A stretch of 33,692 nt of DNA from Nanobdellota archaeon (GTDB lineage Archaea; Nanobdellota; Nanobdellia; Woesearchaeales; WJKV01). Both the position numbers and the translations under genes were made by a program. Shown here piece after piece: positions 30,408 to 33,692 of the stretch. The stretch spans positions 1 to 33,692 of the forward strand of contig JAGLWF010000001.1 in the NCBI GenBank assembly GCA_023133595.1, in the 5' to 3' direction. Each line of letters starts with the position of its first letter. Positions within the stretch are counted from its first letter, which is position 1. The notes below the pieces were generated by a model, which was given only the letters and a program-made list of their open reading frames with translations, was not told the origin of the DNA and did no database searches.

Positions 30408-30584
30408 ATGGCAAAGAAAAAAACTAGTGTTCCATATGCATCTGGTCAATTATGTGGAGTAATTCTATTAATTATTGGAATTATATTCCTACTTGTTGAT
30501 CTAGGCAAGTGGAATTTTTGGGGTATCCAGTGGTGGACAGTCCTATTCTTACTATGGGGCATCTTCACATTGTGGAAAAAGTAA
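30408..30584 (+). CDS. 58-residue two-helix membrane protein
   Basis: A small gene with a clear Shine-Dalgarno (GAGGTGAT, 30395-30402) five nt before its ATG. The protein begins MAKKKTSVPYASGQLC, then two hydrophobic helices at about 15-32 and 42-56, with a Trp-rich turn (GKWNFWGIQWWTVLF) between them and LWKK at the end. The charge pattern puts both ends in the cytoplasm. It resembles the small DUF5668/LiaF-N-like membrane segments only in general form, and I assign no function. It has its own promoter with dyads, and a T-rich terminator follows. It is a real gene by start signal, composition and stop. Confidence 0.75.
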   Translation: MAKKKTSVPYASGQLCGVILLIIGIIFLLVDLGKWNFWGIQWWTVLFLLWGIFTLWKK

Positions 30585-30599
30585 ATAATTAATTAGAAT

Positions 30600-30630
30600 T
30601 TTATTTTTCTTTTTTTTCTTTCTTATTTCT
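30600..30630 (+). terminator. T-rich terminator after the small membrane protein
   Basis: TTTTATTTTTC followed by eight T and then CTTTC repeats in the 71-bp convergent spacer. It would end the rightward transcript before the convergent T2SF gene. Confidence 0.55.
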
Positions 30631-30655
30631 AGAAATCTTAGTTCTCTGAATATTT

Positions 30656-32878
30656 TTATGCCAATCCTCTTTCTAGGATCAGTCCTGCCAGCAGGCTGAA
30701 TGCAATTGTCACAACAAGCGTGATAAAACAATATAGAAGAACACTCTTTGTAAGATTCCTGCTCAGTTCATATTCTTCATTCAATTTGTCAACACCATTC
30801 TCAATATTATTGCTCAGCACTGTCAGGATGTAGATAATCTGGACAATATAGATGCCGACAATGATCTGGAAGAAAAAAGTCGGCACTCCGTCTCCTGCAA
30901 AGATCGCTGCCAAACCTTGGGTATCACCAAGACCGCCAGTGGCTTCTGCTAGATTGAGCCTGCTCAGGATGAAAGTGATCATTGAAGTTATTCCGACAAC
31001 AACACCAGAAATCGCAGGCGCCAGGAATTTGATCTGGCTTTTCATATCAATGATAATATCAGCCAATAAATCCTTCAGACGTTCGTTCACTCTATGGATC
31101 TCTTTTATGTATCGCGAGACATTCAATAATGCGCGTGCCGCAACAACTGGACCTTTCTTTGCAGATTCAACAAAAACTTTCATAGTACTTTGTATTGTTG
31201 CAGAAGGAAACTCCCTGATAACACCAATCTTGGTGTCAAAGATCGCTTTCTGGATACTGACACCGAGCTGGGTAATATTCTGTGACACTGCAGCGAAAAA
31301 TCTTCCTGAACGCGTTCCTTCCAATGTCTCGGCGACCTTTCCGAACGCTATCTCTGCTGGAATCCCGTCCGCCATCCTGTTCCCAAGCTGGAACAGACCA
31401 GAAGCAAACTCCTGCTCGAGCATCTTTGTCTCTTGCCGTAATTTAATCAGGTTTTTTGACCTAAACCGGTAATACAATCCGATCGGGAGACCAGCAGCTA
31501 ATGTTATCAGTATCGAAAAGAGCGAAGCTCCAAGACCAAAAGGCCCTACTTCTTTTTTCCGTGTCCTGCTGTATTTATATCCTAACAGACATGCAAGAGG
31601 TTTGAACTCTGTATTGATTGCTGGATTGTACGTCTTACCTTTGATTGTAATGCAAAGATCTGGCGGAACAAGAGCGCCTTCTGGAGTTGATATTGTTGCG
31701 TGAAGGAACAAAGGTACCATTCCGCCAATACAAAGAAGAACTCCTAATGTGACACAGATCCATAATGGATTAACATACCATCCTTTTCTTGATATTGGAA
31801 TCCTGATCTTTTTCAGTTTTTTAAGTTCTGGAATAAACTCAGAGATATCTGTATCACCATACCCTGTCGGCCTAGTTGCAAGAATATTTTTTCCAAGCAT
31901 ATAGACTCCAATAGGCAATAATACATTATAGATAACAGCAAGATGATACCAGCGCACAATCTCCATGATGCTTACAACAAGAGGCATGATCACAAGGCCA
32001 AGAAGCGGAAGGATAACACCCATCAGATGTAGCGCAGTCAACGGACTCTTCAGGTTCTGTGCAAAGTGAAGCATTTTTTCGTATGTCCCTTCAAGTATAA
32101 CATCAAGAGATTTGTCCAGCAGCTGCACTCTGCGCGCCTCTGCTGGTTCAAGAAGAGAGGATTCTATCAAATGAAATGCTTCTACAAACTCCTGGTTTGT
32201 CTCGCGCCAGGATTGAAGATAGATATCAAGACTCTCGCGTATGCTCTCGTACTTTTCTGTCTCAACATCCCATAATATCTTTTTCAGGTCAAGAGCTAAC
32301 GGTCCGATCAAATGCTCTGATGCAAAGTTTATTGCATTTTCAATATTAGAAGTATGACGCATGTAAGTCACAATAAAGAAGATGCACTGCACCATCTGGT
32401 TGCTGGCTGCAAGATGCCATTTCTTTGCAAACTGTTCCGGGAGTTTGCCCAATATTGGAATCAGTAATAATGCGACCAGCAAAAAAAAGATTGAGAAGAA
32501 TAGTGTAGTTTCTCCGATTATCAAAGCTGGAATAATATAACCCAGCAAACCAAATATAACAGCGAAAATTATTGGGAAAAGAATAGAAAATGATACTACA
32601 CCTTCTGGTGTTATGTCAAGATGGCACGTCTCAATTGCATCCTGAATTATCGGGTATCGTTTCTTGCCTGGCTTTATTTTGATAATTTTTCCAGCATGCT
32701 GACATCCGCGTTCATAGAGGGATAATTTCTTAGGCAGGATCTCTTTCTTAAAATCAAGGTAGTGCTTGGTCTCGATACGCTGGGCTGTCTCTGCTTCAAT
32801 CGCCTGTTTTGACTTCTCTTCAAAACCGCGCCTCAGACGCTCCATATACTTTCTTTTCAAATCACTTTCTCTTGCCAT
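30656..32878 (-). CDS. TadC/FlaJ-like type II secretion F-domain membrane protein (tandem)
   Basis: A 740-residue integral membrane protein, the platform protein of archaeal type IV pilus or secretion-like machines. Members of this group (TadC, FlaJ/ArlJ) couple an ATPase to pilin assembly. After a charged N-terminal helix (1-60) there are hydrophobic pairs at about 95-147 and 275-325, single ones at about 370-390 and 450-470, and three at the end (about 620-740). The cytoplasmic segment between about 475 and 615 shows the T2SF pattern LEQEFASGLFQLGNRMADG followed by EGTRSGRFFAAVSQNITQLG and later ERLKDLLADIIIDMKSQIKF. An earlier region (150-275) looks like a second, diverged T2SF copy. No pilin or ATPase gene lies in the window. 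The ATG overlaps the end of the next gene upstream by 17 nt, so they form an operon. Confidence 0.82.
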   Translation of the reverse strand: MARESDLKRKYMERLRRGFEEKSKQAIEAETAQRIETKHYLDFKKEILPKKLSLYERGCQHAGKIIKIKPGKKRYPIIQDAIETCHLDITPEGVVSFSILFPIIFAVIFGLLGYIIPALIIGETTLFFSIFFLLVALLLIPILGKLPEQFAKKWHLAASNQMVQCIFFIVTYMRHTSNIENAINFASEHLIGPLALDLKKILWDVETEKYESIRESLDIYLQSWRETNQEFVEAFHLIESSLLEPAEARRVQLLDKSLDVILEGTYEKMLHFAQNLKSPLTALHLMGVILPLLGLVIMPLVVSIMEIVRWYHLAVIYNVLLPIGVYMLGKNILATRPTGYGDTDISEFIPELKKLKKIRIPISRKGWYVNPLWICVTLGVLLCIGGMVPLFLHATISTPEGALVPPDLCITIKGKTYNPAINTEFKPLACLLGYKYSRTRKKEVGPFGLGASLFSILITLAAGLPIGLYYRFRSKNLIKLRQETKMLEQEFASGLFQLGNRMADGIPAEIAFGKVAETLEGTRSGRFFAAVSQNITQLGVSIQKAIFDTKIGVIREFPSATIQSTMKVFVESAKKGPVVAARALLNVSRYIKEIHRVNERLKDLLADIIIDMKSQIKFLAPAISGVVVGITSMITFILSRLNLAEATGGLGDTQGLAAIFAGDGVPTFFFQIIVGIYIVQIIYILTVLSNNIENGVDKLNEEYELSRNLTKSVLLYCFITLVVTIAFSLLAGLILERGLA

Positions 32879-33476
32879 GGCCTTTCTTATGTTTTGTTAA
32901 TAATATGATCAATACTAATGCTAATATCATACATATGATTCCAATAGAGATGACAAACTGGATCTTCTTTCCTGTCAGATCTATTTCCTCGATCTTCTTT
33001 TCTTCCCTGCCGGTCTTACTCACACTCTCTTGTTCTTTTATCACACAATCTTTTGGACAGATCAATTCGTTCTCAAAACCAGAACATATTGCGTCGTGAT
33101 TGCAAAGTTCTTCCATATCGTAGTTGAACAGAAGCTTCTCATCATGATAGATAAAAAGTTCACCAACATTTCCTAAGTACGGTAATTTCTTTGAGATCGA
33201 TTTTTTCTCCACAACAGTTGGAGGATCTGTCATCCTAAGAAAAATTTCATCAAAAGACAAAAGATGCATTACATTATCTTCATCAACCAGCACCATCTGG
33301 TAAGGCAGATCTCCATTCTCGCTTTCTTCAAATGTGCCTGTTGAGGCTGTGATATCTTTCAACATAATAGTATCATTACTGTACAGGTCAAAATCAAATC
33401 TCAATATTGTTGTCTCTGCACTGGCAAATGCTGCGAACAACAGGATGAATGTTAGGATAAATAGTATTTTTTTCAT
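32862..33476 (-). CDS. Secreted or membrane-anchored protein with Cys-rich segment
   Basis: A 204-residue protein with a signal peptide (1-20, ending FASA, cut before ET), an extracellular domain of beta-rich character, a Cys segment C125-x5-C131-x8-C140-x3-C144 (CNHDAICSGFENELICPKDC), a Thr/Glu/Lys-rich spacer, one transmembrane helix (about 172-194) and a short basic tail KHKKGHGKRK. The topology is therefore outside-facing with a C-terminal anchor. The four Cys could form two disulphides. It overlaps the T2SF gene downstream by 17 nt and shares an ATGA with the gene upstream, so it is part of the pilus- or secretion-like operon. The function is unknown; a pilus-associated surface factor is plausible. 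Confidence 0.75.
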   Translation of the reverse strand: MKKILFILTFILLFAAFASAETTILRFDFDLYSNDTIMLKDITASTGTFEESENGDLPYQMVLVDEDNVMHLLSFDEIFLRMTDPPTVVEKKSISKKLPYLGNVGELFIYHDEKLLFNYDMEELCNHDAICSGFENELICPKDCVIKEQESVSKTGREEKKIEEIDLTGKKIQFVISIGIICMILALVLIILLTKHKKGHGKRK

Positions 33477-33692
33477 ATTTCCATCTCACACAAGAATAAA
33501 ATAAAATCAGTCTGGCATATGTTTTTTCCAATCACTGACGAAGATTCATAATTAAAATCACGCTCGTCAGGCAAATCTGCTGATCCCATGACATTAAAAC
33601 CTGAATCACTGTATTTCCCATTACAGCACGCGCCTTTTGCAGAACAGCACTCATTTCCACAGTCTGAATTCAAGGCATTCGGCTTTTTATTC
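33473..33692 (-). CDS. Cys-rich protein, partial (N-terminus beyond the window)
   Basis: The frame is open to the window edge, so only the C-terminal 72 residues are seen. They contain SDCGNECCSAKGACCNGKYS with two adjacent Cys pairs, then a Gly/Asp/Ser stretch and the ending ICQTDFILFLCEMEI. It ends in an ATGA shared with the next gene. Such clustered Cys suggest an extracellular disulphide-linked or metal-binding domain. It belongs to the T2SF operon and may be a pilin-like or surface subunit (inference from place only). Confidence 0.6.
   Translation of the reverse strand, partial: NKKPNALNSDCGNECCSAKGACCNGKYSDSGFNVMGSADLPDERDFNYESSSVIGKNICQTDFILFLCEMEI

Overview
This window is archaeal chromosome. 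The evidence is a ribosomal protein/RNA polymerase operon of archaeal composition (S13, S4, S11, RpoD, L18e, L13, S9, RpoN), an archaeal DnaG primase, RIO1 kinase, a HerA-type ATPase, archaeal/eukaryal-type Trp and Leu tRNA synthetases, and TATA boxes about 26-30 nt before many start codons. Many transcripts therefore look leaderless. Short compact genes, an A+T-rich sequence and many small unrecognised proteins suggest a DPANN-type lineage such as Woesearchaeota or Pacearchaeota. That placement is an inference; no marker was compared.

Layout: (1) 81-6906 holds an unknown protein, then a leftward block: RIO1 kinase, HD phosphohydrolase, a translationally coupled B12-dependent ribonucleotide reductase and cobalamin adenosyltransferase pair, and adenylosuccinate lyase. 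(2) 6907-7328 is a gene-free, A+T-rich divergent region full of inverted repeats. (3) 7329-14191 reads rightward: DnaG, a repeat-rich surface lipoprotein (three FN3-like units and six NHL-like units), a SPOUT-like (DUF431/SFM1) methyltransferase and a HerA-like ATPase split in its Walker A motif by a LAGLIDADG intein. (4) 14188-15478 reads leftward: TrpRS with tRNA-Trp(CCA) directly upstream. (5) 15658-21673 is a mixed region: unknown proteins, a COG1325-like RNA-binding protein, a presenilin-like intramembrane protease, a divergent MinD-like ATPase with a helical partner, and a TrmB-type regulator divergent from an unknown gene. (6) 21823-27312 is the ribosomal/RNA polymerase operon. A free-standing LAGLIDADG endonuclease gene sits between S9 and RpoN, and the usual ATG of rpoN appears to be ACG. 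(7) 27386-33692 has LeuRS, a 58-residue membrane protein, and a leftward membrane/secretion operon (a cysteine-rich partial protein, a signal-peptide protein, and a large TadC/FlaJ-like T2SF protein).

Shared themes: the RNR/CobA pair links deoxynucleotide synthesis to cobalamin activation, and TrpRS lies beside its own tRNA. Two LAGLIDADG elements (the HerA intein and the S9-RpoN gene) lie in essential loci. The gene-expression machinery dominates the central part. No CRISPR array, rRNA gene, insertion sequence or defence island was seen. The least explained features are the structured region before dnaG, the 25-codon ORF before S13, the rpoN start, and the degenerate MinD-like pair.
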